NCBI GenBank assembly: GCA_963727035.1
Contig: CAVSEY010000008.1
Span: forward strand, 1-64,000
Length of the DNA stretch: 64,000 bases
DNA from: Rhodoblastus sp963727035
Lineage (GTDB): Bacteria; Pseudomonadota; Alphaproteobacteria; Rhizobiales; Beijerinckiaceae
Direction of reading: 5' to 3'
The position numbers and the translations under genes are program-made. The notes under the pieces are model-generated. The model was not told where the DNA came from. It did no database searches and worked only from the letters and a program-made list of their open reading frames with translations. Shown one piece after another: positions 44,737-53,627 of the stretch (its first letter is position 1; each line of letters starts with the position of its first letter).

Positions 44737-47700
44737 TCAGCTCGCCTCCAGCAGCCGTTCCGCCTGCTCCAGCTCCACCGACACCAGTTGCGACACGCCG
44801 CGTTCGGCTTGCGTCACGCCGAACAGGCGGTCCATCCGCGCCATGGTGATCGGATTATGGGTGATGGTGATGAAGCGGGTGTCGGTCTTTTGCCGCATGT
44901 CGTCGAGAAGGTCGCAGAATCGTTCGACATTGGCGTCGTCGAGCGGCGCGTCCACTTCGTCGAGCACGCAGATCGGCGCCGGATTGGTCAAAAACACCGC
45001 GAAGATCAGCGACAGGGCGGTCAGCGCCTGTTCGCCGCCGGAAAGCAGGGTCATGGTCGCGGGCTTCTTGCCCGGCGGCTTGGCCAGGATTTCCAGGCCG
45101 GCTTCGAGCGGGTCGTCGGATTCGACCAGTTGCAGCTCCGCCGCCCCGCCGCCGAACAGCACCGTGAACAATTCGCGGAAATGGGCGTCCACCTTGGCGA
45201 AGGCGTCGAGCAGGCGCTCGCGGCCTTCCTTGTTGAGCGCGGCGATGGCGGCGCGCAATTTGCGGATCGCCTCGGCGAGGTCGTCGCGCTCGGCGGCGAG
45301 CTTGCTTTGTTCGTCCTCGATCGCCGCCAGTTCGTCCTCGGCGCGCAGATTGACGCCGCCGAGCCTTTCGCGGTCCTGCTTGAGGCTGGCGAGCCGGGCG
45401 CTGACGCCCTCCATCGGCGGCGGCTCGGCGCCGTCAGCGAGGCCGGCGAGCGCCGGCAGGCCCTGCGGCGCGCAATTCATCTGGTCGCCGATGTCGCGCA
45501 CAAGGACCTGAAGCCGGGAGCCGGCGGCCTCGGCCTGGGCTTCGAGCCGGGCGCGGATTTCGCGCGCCGCGCTCATCGCCTCGAGCGCCGCGCGGGCGGC
45601 GCGGTCAGCCCCGGCCAGCGCGTTTTCGCCCTCGGCGCGGGCGTCGACGGCCTGTTTCTGCGCCGCTTCCGCCTCCTCGATCGTCCGGGCGAGCGAACGG
45701 CGCTGAAGCAGGAACTCGTCGGGCGCGTCTTCGAGCTTCGCCAGTTCCTCCTGCGCCTCGGTCAGGCGGAATTCGATTTCCTCGGTCTGGAACTGCGCGC
45801 GCGCGCGGCGGTCGAGCCAGCTTTTCTTCTCGCGGGCGATCGATTCGCGGCGGCGCAGCCGCGTCTCCGCCTCGCGGGAAAAAGCCTGCAGCGCGGCGCG
45901 CGCCTCGGAAGCCTCGGCGCGGTCGAGGGCGTTGGCGGCCCGCGCCACGTCGCGTTCGCCAAGCAAAGTCGCGGGTTCGGCGACATTGTCGAAGGCCTCG
46001 CGCGCCTCGAACAGGCGCTCGCGGGCTTCATCGCGCATGTCTTCCGCGCGCTGGCGCGCGTCTTCGAGATTGGCGAGGCGCGACAGGAACTGCGCCTGCC
46101 GTTTTTCCGCGGCGTTGGCCGATTCGCGCGCCTCGGCCAAGGCTTTCTGGGTCAGGCGCGCGGCCTGCCGGGCGCGCTGGTCGGTCTCTGAAGCCTCCAC
46201 AACGGCGGCTTGCGCCGCCGCCATCCGGGCTTCCGCCTCCTCGACCGCGGCGCGGGCCTGCGCCGCCTCGATTTTCAGCTCTTCCAGCCGGTTCTTCTCA
46301 GTAAGCCGCCGCGCCGCCGGGGTCGGCGCCTCGGCGGCCTGGGTGAAGCCGTCCCAGCGCCACAGATCGCCTTCGATCGAAACCAGCCGCTGGCCGGTTT
46401 TCAGATGCTGGCGCAGGCTCGCGCCCATTTCGCGCGAAACCAGGCCGATCTGGGCAAGGCGGCGGTCAAGCGCGGCGGGGGCCTCGACCCATTCCGTCAG
46501 AGGCCGCGCGCCGGCGGGCAGGGCGGGATCGCCGGAGCTTTGGGTCACCGCCCAATGGGTCGGCGCGTCGTCGTCGTCCGCGGCGTCGAGATCGTCGCCG
46601 AGCGCCGCGCCCAGCGCCGCCTCAAGCCCGCGCGCGACGGCGATGCGCTCCAGCACCGCCGGCCAGCCGGCGCTGGCGCCGGTTTGCAGCAATTTGGCCA
46701 GAGCGCCGACCTCGGCTTCGAGTTTCTGGGCCTGTTTCTCGGCTTGCGCCAGCGGCCCGCGCACGAAATTCTCCTCGTCGCGGGCGAGCGCCAGCGCCGA
46801 TTCGGCGGCCACGGCCTCTTCTTCGGCCAAAGCCGCCGCGTCCATCAGCCGTTCCGCCTCGGCCAGAGCCTCGGCCAGTTCGGCGTCGCTTTCCGCGCTG
46901 GCGCGCAAGGCGGCGATGTCGTCCTCGGCGCGCGCCAATTCGGCCTCGAAGCGCGCAAAAGCCTGTTCCTCGCGCCGCGCCGCATCGGCGAGCGCATTGC
47001 GCTGGGCCTCGGCGTTGGCGAAGGCGTTCTGGGCGATTTCCAGCGCTTCTTCGGAGGCGCGCAGTTTTTCTTCCGCCGCCTCGCAGCGCAGCCGCGCCTC
47101 CTCGACCAGATCGGCCTCGGCGTCGCCCGCGCCCGCCAGTTCCTCCTCCTCGGCTTCGAGCCGGGCCAGCGTCGCGGCGGCGTCCTCGTGATGGGCGCGT
47201 TCGCGGGCGAGGTCTCCCGCCGCCTGCGCGATCCGGCGCTCGGTCTCCGCCTTGCGCTCGGTCGCGCGCTTTTCCTCGCCGTCGAGGGCCTCGCGGGCGA
47301 GGACCAGCCGTTGCAGCGCGGCCGCGGCCTGGGCCTCGGCGTCGCGCAGGAAGGGCATGCGATGGGCGGCGAGCGCCTGCAAACGCGCGGCTTCCGCCTG
47401 TTGGCGGGTGCGCTCGGCGACATCGACCACATTGCTCTCGAAGGCGTGTTTGGCCTCGTCGGCCTCGCGCGAGGCCTCGCGGAAGGAGATCAGCGCGATC
47501 AGGGCTTCGTGGCGGCGGATTTCGGCGGCCAGCGCCCGGTAGCGCGCGGCCTGGCGGGCCTGGCGGCGCAGGGATTCGGCCTGGGCGCCGATCTGGGTGA
47601 TAACGTCTTCGAGGCGCAGGAGGTTGTCCTCGGCGCCCTTGAGGCGCAACTCCGCTTCCTGGCGGCGTGAATGCAAGCCGCCGATGCCGGCGGCTTCCTC

Positions 47701-48192
47701 GAGAATGCGGCGGCGGGCCTGCGGCTTGGCGGCGATGATTTCGCCGATCTGGCCCTGACGCACCATGGCGGGCGAGCGCGCGCCCGAAGACGCGTCGGCG
47801 AACAGCAATTGCACGTCGCGAGCGCGCACTTCGCGGCCATTGACGCGATAGGTCGAGCCCTGCTCGCGCTCGATCCGGCGGGTGATTTCGAGAATGTCCG
47901 TGTCGTTGAACATGGCGGGCGCCGAGCGCGCCCGGTTGTCGAGCGTCAGGACCACTTCGGCGTGGTTGCGCGAGGGGCGGGAGCCGGCGCCGGCGAAGAT
48001 CACGTCGTCCATGCCGGAGGCGCGCATCTGCTTGTAGGAACTCTCGCCCATGACCCAGCGCAGGGCCTCGACGAGATTGGACTTGCCGCAGCCGTTCGGC
48101 CCCACCACGCCGGTCAGGCCGGGGGTGATGACGAAATCGGTCGGCTCAACGAAGCTCTTGAAGCCGGTCAGTCGCAGCTTTTCGAATCGCAT
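44737..48192 (-). CDS. smc: Chromosome segregation protein SMC
   Basis: A 1151-aa condensin subunit. N-terminal Walker A GPNGCGKSNL and Q-loop region RQGQIGEI, a long coiled coil, a hinge at about residues 500-600 (LGAALGDDLDAADDDD... QRLVSIEGDLWRWDGF), a second coiled coil, then signature LSGGEQALTALSL and Walker B ICVLDEVDAPLDD with the C-terminal D-loop. The gene is intact. In many relatives smc directly follows dsbA; here about 5.4 kb separates them. A decayed copy of its 5' end lies at 49285-49458. Confidence 0.96.
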   Translation of the reverse strand: MRFEKLRLTGFKSFVEPTDFVITPGLTGVVGPNGCGKSNLVEALRWVMGESSYKQMRASGMDDVIFAGAGSRPSRNHAEVVLTLDNRARSAPAMFNDTDILEITRRIEREQGSTYRVNGREVRARDVQLLFADASSGARSPAMVRQGQIGEIIAAKPQARRRILEEAAGIGGLHSRRQEAELRLKGAEDNLLRLEDVITQIGAQAESLRRQARQAARYRALAAEIRRHEALIALISFREASREADEAKHAFESNVVDVAERTRQQAEAARLQALAAHRMPFLRDAEAQAAAALQRLVLAREALDGEEKRATERKAETERRIAQAAGDLARERAHHEDAAATLARLEAEEEELAGAGDAEADLVEEARLRCEAAEEKLRASEEALEIAQNAFANAEAQRNALADAARREEQAFARFEAELARAEDDIAALRASAESDAELAEALAEAERLMDAAALAEEEAVAAESALALARDEENFVRGPLAQAEKQAQKLEAEVGALAKLLQTGASAGWPAVLERIAVARGLEAALGAALGDDLDAADDDDAPTHWAVTQSSGDPALPAGARPLTEWVEAPAALDRRLAQIGLVSREMGASLRQHLKTGQRLVSIEGDLWRWDGFTQAAEAPTPAARRLTEKNRLEELKIEAAQARAAVEEAEARMAAAQAAVVEASETDQRARQAARLTQKALAEARESANAAEKRQAQFLSRLANLEDARQRAEDMRDEARERLFEAREAFDNVAEPATLLGERDVARAANALDRAEASEARAALQAFSREAETRLRRRESIAREKKSWLDRRARAQFQTEEIEFRLTEAQEELAKLEDAPDEFLLQRRSLARTIEEAEAAQKQAVDARAEGENALAGADRAARAALEAMSAAREIRARLEAQAEAAGSRLQVLVRDIGDQMNCAPQGLPALAGLADGAEPPPMEGVSARLASLKQDRERLGGVNLRAEDELAAIEDEQSKLAAERDDLAEAIRKLRAAIAALNKEGRERLLDAFAKVDAHFRELFTVLFGGGAAELQLVESDDPLEAGLEILAKPPGKKPATMTLLSGGEQALTALSLIFAVFLTNPAPICVLDEVDAPLDDANVERFCDLLDDMRQKTDTRFITITHNPITMARMDRLFGVTQAERGVSQLVSVELEQAERLLEAS

Positions 48193-48372
48193 ATCCGGGC
48201 GAGGGCGCTCCTTGGACTGGGACGGGATCAGAGCGCCAGAAGCCCCGACGAATCAAGCGCGGCCATGCCGAAAGTTGGGGAAAAGCGGCAGGGGGATCTG
48301 GTTGCAGACTTGCCGTTCCTGGTCACAATAGTCAGGTCGGCGGTCAACGCGCCCTCGCATATGGAGCGGAAC

Positions 48373-49260
48373 ATGAAAGTCGGGTTTATCGGTCTGGGGC
48401 AAATGGGCGTTGGAATGGCGGCCAACCTTGTGAAGGCCGGTCATGACGTCTTCGTTTTCAATCGCACCGGCGCCAAGGCCGAGCCGCTTGTCGCGCAGGG
48501 CGCGCACGTCGCGGCCGATATCGCGGCGGCCTGTCGCGGCGACACGGTCGTCACGATGCTTGCGGATGACGACGCGCTGCGCAAAGTCGCTTTCGGACCG
48601 GGCGGTCTGGTCGCCCATCTCGGCAAGGGCGCGGTCCATATTTCATCAAGCACCATCAGCGTGGCGCTGGCGGAAGAACTGGAGGCCGCCCATGCCGCGG
48701 CAGGCCAGAGATTCGTCTCGGCCCCGGTATTCGGCCGCCCGGAGGCGGCCGCCGCCGCCAAGCTTTTCGTGGTGGCCGCCGGCGCGCCGGAGACCCTTGC
48801 CGAAATGGCGCCTTTGTTCGACGCCATGGGGCAAAGAACCTTTATCGTCGCGGAAACCCCCAAAACCGCCAATCTGGTGAAGCTGAGCGGCAATTTCCTG
48901 ATCGCCGCCGTGATCGAAAGCCTGGGCGAGGCCATGGCGCTCGTCAGCAAGGCGGGCGTCGATCGCGGCCAATATGTCGATCTGCTGACATCGACATTGT
49001 TCGGCGCGCCGGTCTATCGCACTTACGGGGCTTTGATCGCCGAGCGAAAATTCGAACCTGCCGGCTTTGCCGCCACACTCGGGCAGAAAGACATCCGGCT
49101 GGCGCTGGCAGCCGCTGAATCCTTGTCGGTCCCGCTGCCGCTGGCAAGCCTGCTGCGCGACCGCTTCCTGACGCTGATCGCCAATGGCGGCGCCGCCCTC
49201 GACTGGTCCGCCATCGCCGATCTCGCCAGCCGTGACGCGGGGTTGAACGGCCAGCGCTGA
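48373..49260 (+). CDS. NAD(P)-dependent beta-hydroxyacid dehydrogenase (HIBADH family)
   Basis: A 295-aa reductase of the 3-hydroxyisobutyrate/tartronate-semialdehyde/GLYR1 group. Rossmann motif VGFIGLGQMGVGMAANLVKAG at the N-terminus, HISSSTIS-type substrate loop, the catalytic Lys in NLVKLSGNFLIAA, and GFAATLGQKDIRLAL near the end. The start at 48373 has GGAGCGGAAC in front of it. The substrate cannot be assigned. Its position between intact smc and a broken smc fragment suggests it arrived with the rearrangement that opened the dsbA-smc gap. Confidence 0.9.
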   Translation: MKVGFIGLGQMGVGMAANLVKAGHDVFVFNRTGAKAEPLVAQGAHVAADIAAACRGDTVVTMLADDDALRKVAFGPGGLVAHLGKGAVHISSSTISVALAEELEAAHAAAGQRFVSAPVFGRPEAAAAAKLFVVAAGAPETLAEMAPLFDAMGQRTFIVAETPKTANLVKLSGNFLIAAVIESLGEAMALVSKAGVDRGQYVDLLTSTLFGAPVYRTYGALIAERKFEPAGFAATLGQKDIRLALAAAESLSVPLPLASLLRDRFLTLIANGGAALDWSAIADLASRDAGLNGQR

Positions 49261-49284
49261 CCGGGCCGAACGGCGTCGGGCTCG

Positions 49285-49458
49285 CGGGCGCGCATCTGCT
49301 TGCAGGAATTCTCGCCCATGAGCCAGCGCAGGGCCACCGCCGAGGTTGGACGCGCCGCCGCCGTTCGGCCCCCCCACCCCGGTCAGGCCGGGGGTGATGA
49401 CGAAATCTGTCGGCTCAACGAAGCTGTTGAAGCCGGTCTGGAATCGCGCGCGCCCCAT
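49285..49458 (-). pseudogene. Decayed partial copy of the smc 5' end
   Basis: On the minus strand this stretch reads SFVEPTDFVITPGLTGV, then GPNGGGASNL, then HGREFLQAD, corresponding to the first 58 codons of smc (SFVEPTDFVITPGLTGVVG, GPNGCGKSNL, MGESSYKQM). At nucleotide level it aligns with 48021-48192 in the same orientation with many identical runs, several substitutions and small indels. The Walker A Cys-Gly-Lys has become Gly-Gly-Ala and the frame is not functional. The similarity ends close to the smc start codon. Confidence 0.88.
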
Positions 49459-49612
49459 TTGGTGGAGGCGCCGGGAGCTTAGCCATCTGGAATCAATGCC
49501 ATACGAACAAGACAGCCGGCGCGATCATAGGTACGGCCCTCCGAAACAGCACTGGAAATGTCTCCGTGTTCCGGCTACAATCCAGAATATCCGGAAAGTG
49601 AGCATAGTTGAT

Positions 49613-49879
49613 ATGATGCGCGTGACTTCAACGGAGTTCGGCAAGGAAGTCGGCCGCTATCAGGATGCGGCGCTGAGCCAGCCCGTCATCGTCACCCGCA
49701 ACGGGCGGGATCGCACCGTCATGATTTCGGCCGAGGAATATTGGCGGCTCAAGCGGCGGGACCGCCGCGTCCATCGAGCGGGAGAACTCCCCGACGATCT
49801 GGTCGAAGCGGTCAAAGACGCCAAAATGGATGAGCGCCACGCCCATCTCGATGAACTCATCAAAGATTGGACGCCGTGA
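49613..49879 (+). CDS. Phd/YefM-like antitoxin
   Basis: An 88-aa protein with the antitoxin fold: MRVTSTEFGKEVGRYQDAALSQPVIVTRNGRDRTVMISAEEY-type N-terminus (STEFGK... PVIVTRNGR), then a charged C-terminal tail DAKMDERHAHLDELIKDWTP likely to bind the toxin. The start is ambiguous between 49613, 49616 and a GTG at 49598. The stop overlaps the next gene in GTGA, the normal antitoxin-toxin coupling. Confidence 0.83.
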   Translation: MMRVTSTEFGKEVGRYQDAALSQPVIVTRNGRDRTVMISAEEYWRLKRRDRRVHRAGELPDDLVEAVKDAKMDERHAHLDELIKDWTP

Positions 49880-50313
49880 ACTTGCCAAAGCCGGAACCCG
49901 GCCTTGTCATTCGATATTCCTATCTCTGGGCGCGCGAGCATGACGAGGGCCGCGAGGAAGGCGTCAAGGATCGGCCCTGCGCGATCATTCTCGCGACCGT
50001 TGACCGGGAAGGCGAAACGCAAGTCGTCGTCGTTCCGGTGACGCTTAGCGCGCCGGACCACCCGGCGGCGGCTCTCGAATTGCCGCAAGCGATCAAAAAG
50101 CTGCTCGGTCTCGATTCCGAACGCTCGTGGGTCGTCGTCTCGGAAAGCAATCTGTTCGAATGGCCCGGCCCCGATCTGCGCCGCGTCGGGGATCGCGACG
50201 ACAGCTCCGTCGCTTACGGCTATTTGCCGCCACGATTTTTTGCCGAGCTGCAACGGCGTTTCATCGCGCTGGAGACCGCCGCCCGCTCGCGGCGCGTCCC
50301 GCGCACCGAATAG
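49876..50313 (+). CDS. Probable toxin partner, PemK/MazF-like
   Basis: A 145-aa protein immediately overlapping the antitoxin. It has GLVIRYSYLWAREHDEGREEG followed by DRPCAIILATVDREGETQVVVVPVTLS and SWVVVSESNLFEWPGPDLR. The beta-rich KDRPCAIILA...VVVVPVT pattern resembles the start of PemK/MazF endoribonucleases, but the C-terminal half is not typical. Toxin assignment rests on this resemblance and on the coupled antitoxin. GTG 49876 was chosen as start; TTG 49867 is an alternative. Confidence 0.68.
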   Translation: MNLPKPEPGLVIRYSYLWAREHDEGREEGVKDRPCAIILATVDREGETQVVVVPVTLSAPDHPAAALELPQAIKKLLGLDSERSWVVVSESNLFEWPGPDLRRVGDRDDSSVAYGYLPPRFFAELQRRFIALETAARSRRVPRTE

Positions 50314-50367
50314 CTGCTTTCATCATCGTCTGCGAGCGGCGTTCGAGGACGCCCACAGATATGAAAG

Positions 50368-50691
50368 TCACCCCGGCCGCTTCGTCTCGGCGACCGCCTC
50401 AAAACCTTCGAAATGGGGCGGGCCGAGATAGAGGCCCTGGGTCTTGGGCGCGCCGGAATGGGCGCGGCGGAAGGCTTCGGAGCGGGTCCAGTCCTCGAAA
50501 TGCTTTCGCGTTTCCCAGATGGTGTGGGAGACGAACAAGGTCGCCTCGTCGTCGCTCGGGCCGCGCAGCAGATGGAAGACGACGAAGCCGGGCATGGCGG
50601 GCAGGTCGCTCTGGCGGTTGCGCCAGACCTCTTCGAAATCCTGCTCGCGTCCAAGCGCGACGCGAAAGCGGTTCATGGCGATGAAGGTCAT
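50368..50691 (-). CDS. Antibiotic biosynthesis monooxygenase (ABM) domain protein
   Basis: A 107-aa ferredoxin-like-fold protein starting MTFIAMNRFRVALGREQDFEEVWRNR, with GFVVFHLLRGPSDDEATLFVSHTIWETRKHFEDW in the centre. This is the ABM/IsdG-like family, which includes quinol monooxygenases and heme-degrading enzymes. The Asn near the start and the Trp and His of the helix are compatible with a heme degrader, but this cannot be settled. It lies 35 bp after gcvPB on the same strand. Confidence 0.8.
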   Translation of the reverse strand: MTFIAMNRFRVALGREQDFEEVWRNRQSDLPAMPGFVVFHLLRGPSDDEATLFVSHTIWETRKHFEDWTRSEAFRRAHSGAPKTQGLYLGPPHFEGFEAVAETKRPG

Positions 50692-50726
50692 GGGTTTTCC
50701 CTTTCAGGCAGGTTTTTCATGCCAGC

Positions 50727-52277
50727 TCACGCCTCGACCGGCTTGGGCGGGGTCCAGCGCAATATCGGCTTGCGCGCGGCGGCGGTCTCGTCGAGCCGCT
50801 TGCGCGGGGCGTAATATGGCGCGCCCAAAAAACGCTCCCTTTCGCCGCGCAGCGCCCGGATCGCGAGATCGCGCAAGGTCGCGATGAACAAGGTCAGCGA
50901 GACGATCGATTCCGATTCGGTCGGTTCGATCAGCATGGCGCCATGGACCACCAGCGGGAAATAGATGGTCATCGGATGGATGCCCTCGTCGATCATCGCC
51001 TTGGCGAAATCGAGCGTGGTGATCCCGGTGTCCTTGAGCCAGCGGTCGTCGAACAGCACCTCATGCATGCAGATTCGGTCGCCGAAGGGCGAGGAGAACA
51101 GGTCGTTCAGGCAGACCCGGACATAATTGGCCGCGATCACCGCATCTTCCGAGGCCTTGGCCAGGCCGTCGGCGCCGTGGGACAGGATATAGGCCAGAGC
51201 GCGCACGAACATGCCCATCTGGCCGTGGAAGGCGGCCATGCGCCCAAAGAACTCCGTGCCTTCGCTTTCCTCGACCAGGGTCAGCTTTTCGCCGTCGCGC
51301 CTGACGAAAGGCGCCGGCGCGTAAGCCGCCAGCCGGCTCGACAGAACCACCGGCCCGGCGCCGGGACCGCCGCCGCCGTGGGGCGTCGAAAAGGTCTTGT
51401 GCAGATTGATGTGCATGGCGTCGATGCCGAGGTCGCCGGGCCGCACTTTCGCGACGATGGCGTTGAAATTGGCGCCGTCGCAATAGAAAAAAGCCCCGGC
51501 CTCGTGCACCAGCCGGCCGATTTCCACGATGTCGCGCTCGAACAACCCGCAGGTGTTGGGATTGGTCAGCATGATCGCCGCGACATCCGGGCCGAGCGCG
51601 GCGGCGACCGCCTCGGGGTGGACCAGACCGTCCGCTCCGGCCGGGATCGCGCGCACGGAAAAGCCTAGAGCGGCGGCGGTCGCGGGATTGGTGCCGTGCG
51701 CCGATTCGGGCGCCAGAACCACCTTGCGCGTCGCTCCTTCGCCGCGTGCGGCAATGGCCGCCTTGATCGCCATCATGCCGCACATTTCGCCATGCGCGCC
51801 GGCCTTGGGCGTCAGCGCCACGGCCTCCATGTCGGTGAGCTTGAGCAGCCAGAAGGACAGTTCCTCCATCAGCGCCAGCGCGCCCTGGACGGTCGAGACC
51901 GGCTGGAGCGGATGGATGTCGGCAAAGCCGGGCAGGCGCGCCATTTTCTCGTTGAGGCGCGGATTGTGCTTCATCGTGCAGGAGCCGAGCGGATAAGGCC
52001 CCATGTCGATGGCGTAATTCTTCTGCGACAGCTTGACGTAATGGCGCATCGTCTCCGGCTCGGACAGGCCGGGCAGGCCGATTTCGCTGTTGCGCTCCAG
52101 CCCGCCGAGGCGCGGCGTGAAAGGTTTTGGCGGATCGAGATCGACGCCGGTAAAATCGCGGCGGCCGATGTCGAAGATCAGCGCCTCGTGGATTTGCAAC
52201 GCTTTGGCGCCGGTGAAGGTTTGCGTGGCGAGCGGGGTCGCGGCGCGCGGCTGGGTGGGGCGGCCTTCGCTGTTCAT
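50727..52277 (-). CDS. gcvPB: Glycine dehydrogenase (decarboxylating) subunit 2
   Basis: The PLP-binding half of the two-subunit P-protein of glycine cleavage, 516 aa. The PLP lysine is in NLHKTFSTPHGGGGPGAGP, preceded by DGANFNAIV. FYPLGSCTMKHNP-like MGPYPLGSCTMKHNPRLNEK is at the N-terminal side. Its start overlaps the gcvPA stop in ATGA. Many alphaproteobacteria have one fused gcvP; the split form is less usual there. Confidence 0.95.
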   Translation of the reverse strand: MNSEGRPTQPRAATPLATQTFTGAKALQIHEALIFDIGRRDFTGVDLDPPKPFTPRLGGLERNSEIGLPGLSEPETMRHYVKLSQKNYAIDMGPYPLGSCTMKHNPRLNEKMARLPGFADIHPLQPVSTVQGALALMEELSFWLLKLTDMEAVALTPKAGAHGEMCGMMAIKAAIAARGEGATRKVVLAPESAHGTNPATAAALGFSVRAIPAGADGLVHPEAVAAALGPDVAAIMLTNPNTCGLFERDIVEIGRLVHEAGAFFYCDGANFNAIVAKVRPGDLGIDAMHINLHKTFSTPHGGGGPGAGPVVLSSRLAAYAPAPFVRRDGEKLTLVEESEGTEFFGRMAAFHGQMGMFVRALAYILSHGADGLAKASEDAVIAANYVRVCLNDLFSSPFGDRICMHEVLFDDRWLKDTGITTLDFAKAMIDEGIHPMTIYFPLVVHGAMLIEPTESESIVSLTLFIATLRDLAIRALRGERERFLGAPYYAPRKRLDETAAARKPILRWTPPKPVEA

Positions 52278-53620
52278 GCGCTCAGTTCCTGCTTCAGCGC
52301 GGCGAGGAAGGCGGCGCGATCCTCGTCGGTGTTGACTTCGCTCGACGCCACCAGCAGCAGGTCGTCGAGGCCGGCCCCGGGGAGAAGCCGCGAAACCGGG
52401 ACGCCGGCGAGCACGCCGCGCGCCGCCATGCGCTCGACCAGATCCGCCGCCGAGCCCTTCACCCGCACAGTGAATTCATTGAAGAAGCCGCGGTTCAGGA
52501 CTTCGACGCCCGGCGTCGTTTCGAGCGCCTCGGCCAAAGCCACGGCGTTGGCGTGATTGATCAAAGCCAGCTGTTTCAGGCCGGTTTCGCCGAGCAGCGA
52601 CAGATGGATCGAGAAGGCGAGGGCGCACAGGCCGGAATTGGTGCAGATGTTGGAGGTCGCCTTTTCGCGGCGGATGTGCTGTTCGCGGGTCGAGAGCGTC
52701 AGCACGAAGCCTGGCCGCCCGTCGGAGTCCACGCTGCGGCCGCACAGCCGGCCCGGAGACTGGCGCACATATTTGTCGCGGGTGGCGAACAGGCCGAGAT
52801 AGGGGCCGCCGAAATTCAGGCCATTGCCGATCGACTGGCCCTCGCCGACCACGATGTCGGCGCCCATGGCGCCGGGCGATTCGATCAGGCCGAGGGACAG
52901 CGGTTCGGTCACGACCGCGACCAGCAGCACGCCCTTGGCGCGGCAGGCTTCGGCCAGCGGCCGGAGGTCGCGCAGATTGCCGAAAAAATCCGGGTTCTGC
53001 ACCACGACGCAGGACAGGCTGTCGTCGAGGGCGCCGATCAAATCTTCTGTCCCGCGCGGGTCGGGCGGCAGGAGCGCGATCTCGTCCTCGGCCATGTCGG
53101 AGAGGGTGCGCGCGGTCTCGGCGTAATGCGGATGCAGCCCGCCCGACAGCAGCGCCTTGCGGCGGCGCGTCACGCGATGCGCCATCAGGATCGCCTCGGC
53201 GGTCGCGGTCGAACCGTCATACATCGAGGCGTTGGCGACCTCCATGCCGGTCAGATTGGCGACCTGGGTCTGGAATTCGAACAGGACCTGAAGCGTGCCC
53301 TGCGAGATTTCCGGCTGGTAGGGCGTATAGGCGGTGAGGAATTCCGAACGCTGGATCAGGTGGTCCACCGTCGCCGGCACATGATGCTTGTAGGCGCCGG
53401 CGCCGACGAAAAAGGGAACCGCGCCCGCCGCGACATTTCTCGCCGCCAGCGCCGAAAGCCTGCGCTCCACCTCCAGCTCGGTCTTGCGCAAAGGCAGGTC
53501 GAGCAGCCCGGTCAGCAAAGCGTCGCGCGGCGCGTCGGCGTAAAGCTCGTTGACCGAGGCGACGCCGATGCGCGCCAGCATGTCGTCACGCTCCTGGCCG
53601 CTGAGCGGAAGATAACGCAT
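52274..53620 (-). CDS. gcvPA: Glycine dehydrogenase (decarboxylating) subunit 1
   Basis: The other half of the P-protein, 448 aa: MRYLPLSGQERDDMLARIGV at the start, GAGAYKHHVPATVDHL, TAYTPYQPEISQGTLQVLFEFQT and ANASMYDGSTATAEA. With gcvPB it decarboxylates glycine and loads aminomethyl onto the H-protein. gcvT and gcvH are not in the window. It begins seven bases after the dsbA-like stop, so it may be read from the dsbA promoter. Confidence 0.95.
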   Translation of the reverse strand: MRYLPLSGQERDDMLARIGVASVNELYADAPRDALLTGLLDLPLRKTELEVERRLSALAARNVAAGAVPFFVGAGAYKHHVPATVDHLIQRSEFLTAYTPYQPEISQGTLQVLFEFQTQVANLTGMEVANASMYDGSTATAEAILMAHRVTRRRKALLSGGLHPHYAETARTLSDMAEDEIALLPPDPRGTEDLIGALDDSLSCVVVQNPDFFGNLRDLRPLAEACRAKGVLLVAVVTEPLSLGLIESPGAMGADIVVGEGQSIGNGLNFGGPYLGLFATRDKYVRQSPGRLCGRSVDSDGRPGFVLTLSTREQHIRREKATSNICTNSGLCALAFSIHLSLLGETGLKQLALINHANAVALAEALETTPGVEVLNRGFFNEFTVRVKGSAADLVERMAARGVLAGVPVSRLLPGAGLDDLLLVASSEVNTDEDRAAFLAALKQELSA

Positions 53621-53627
53621 GTCGATC

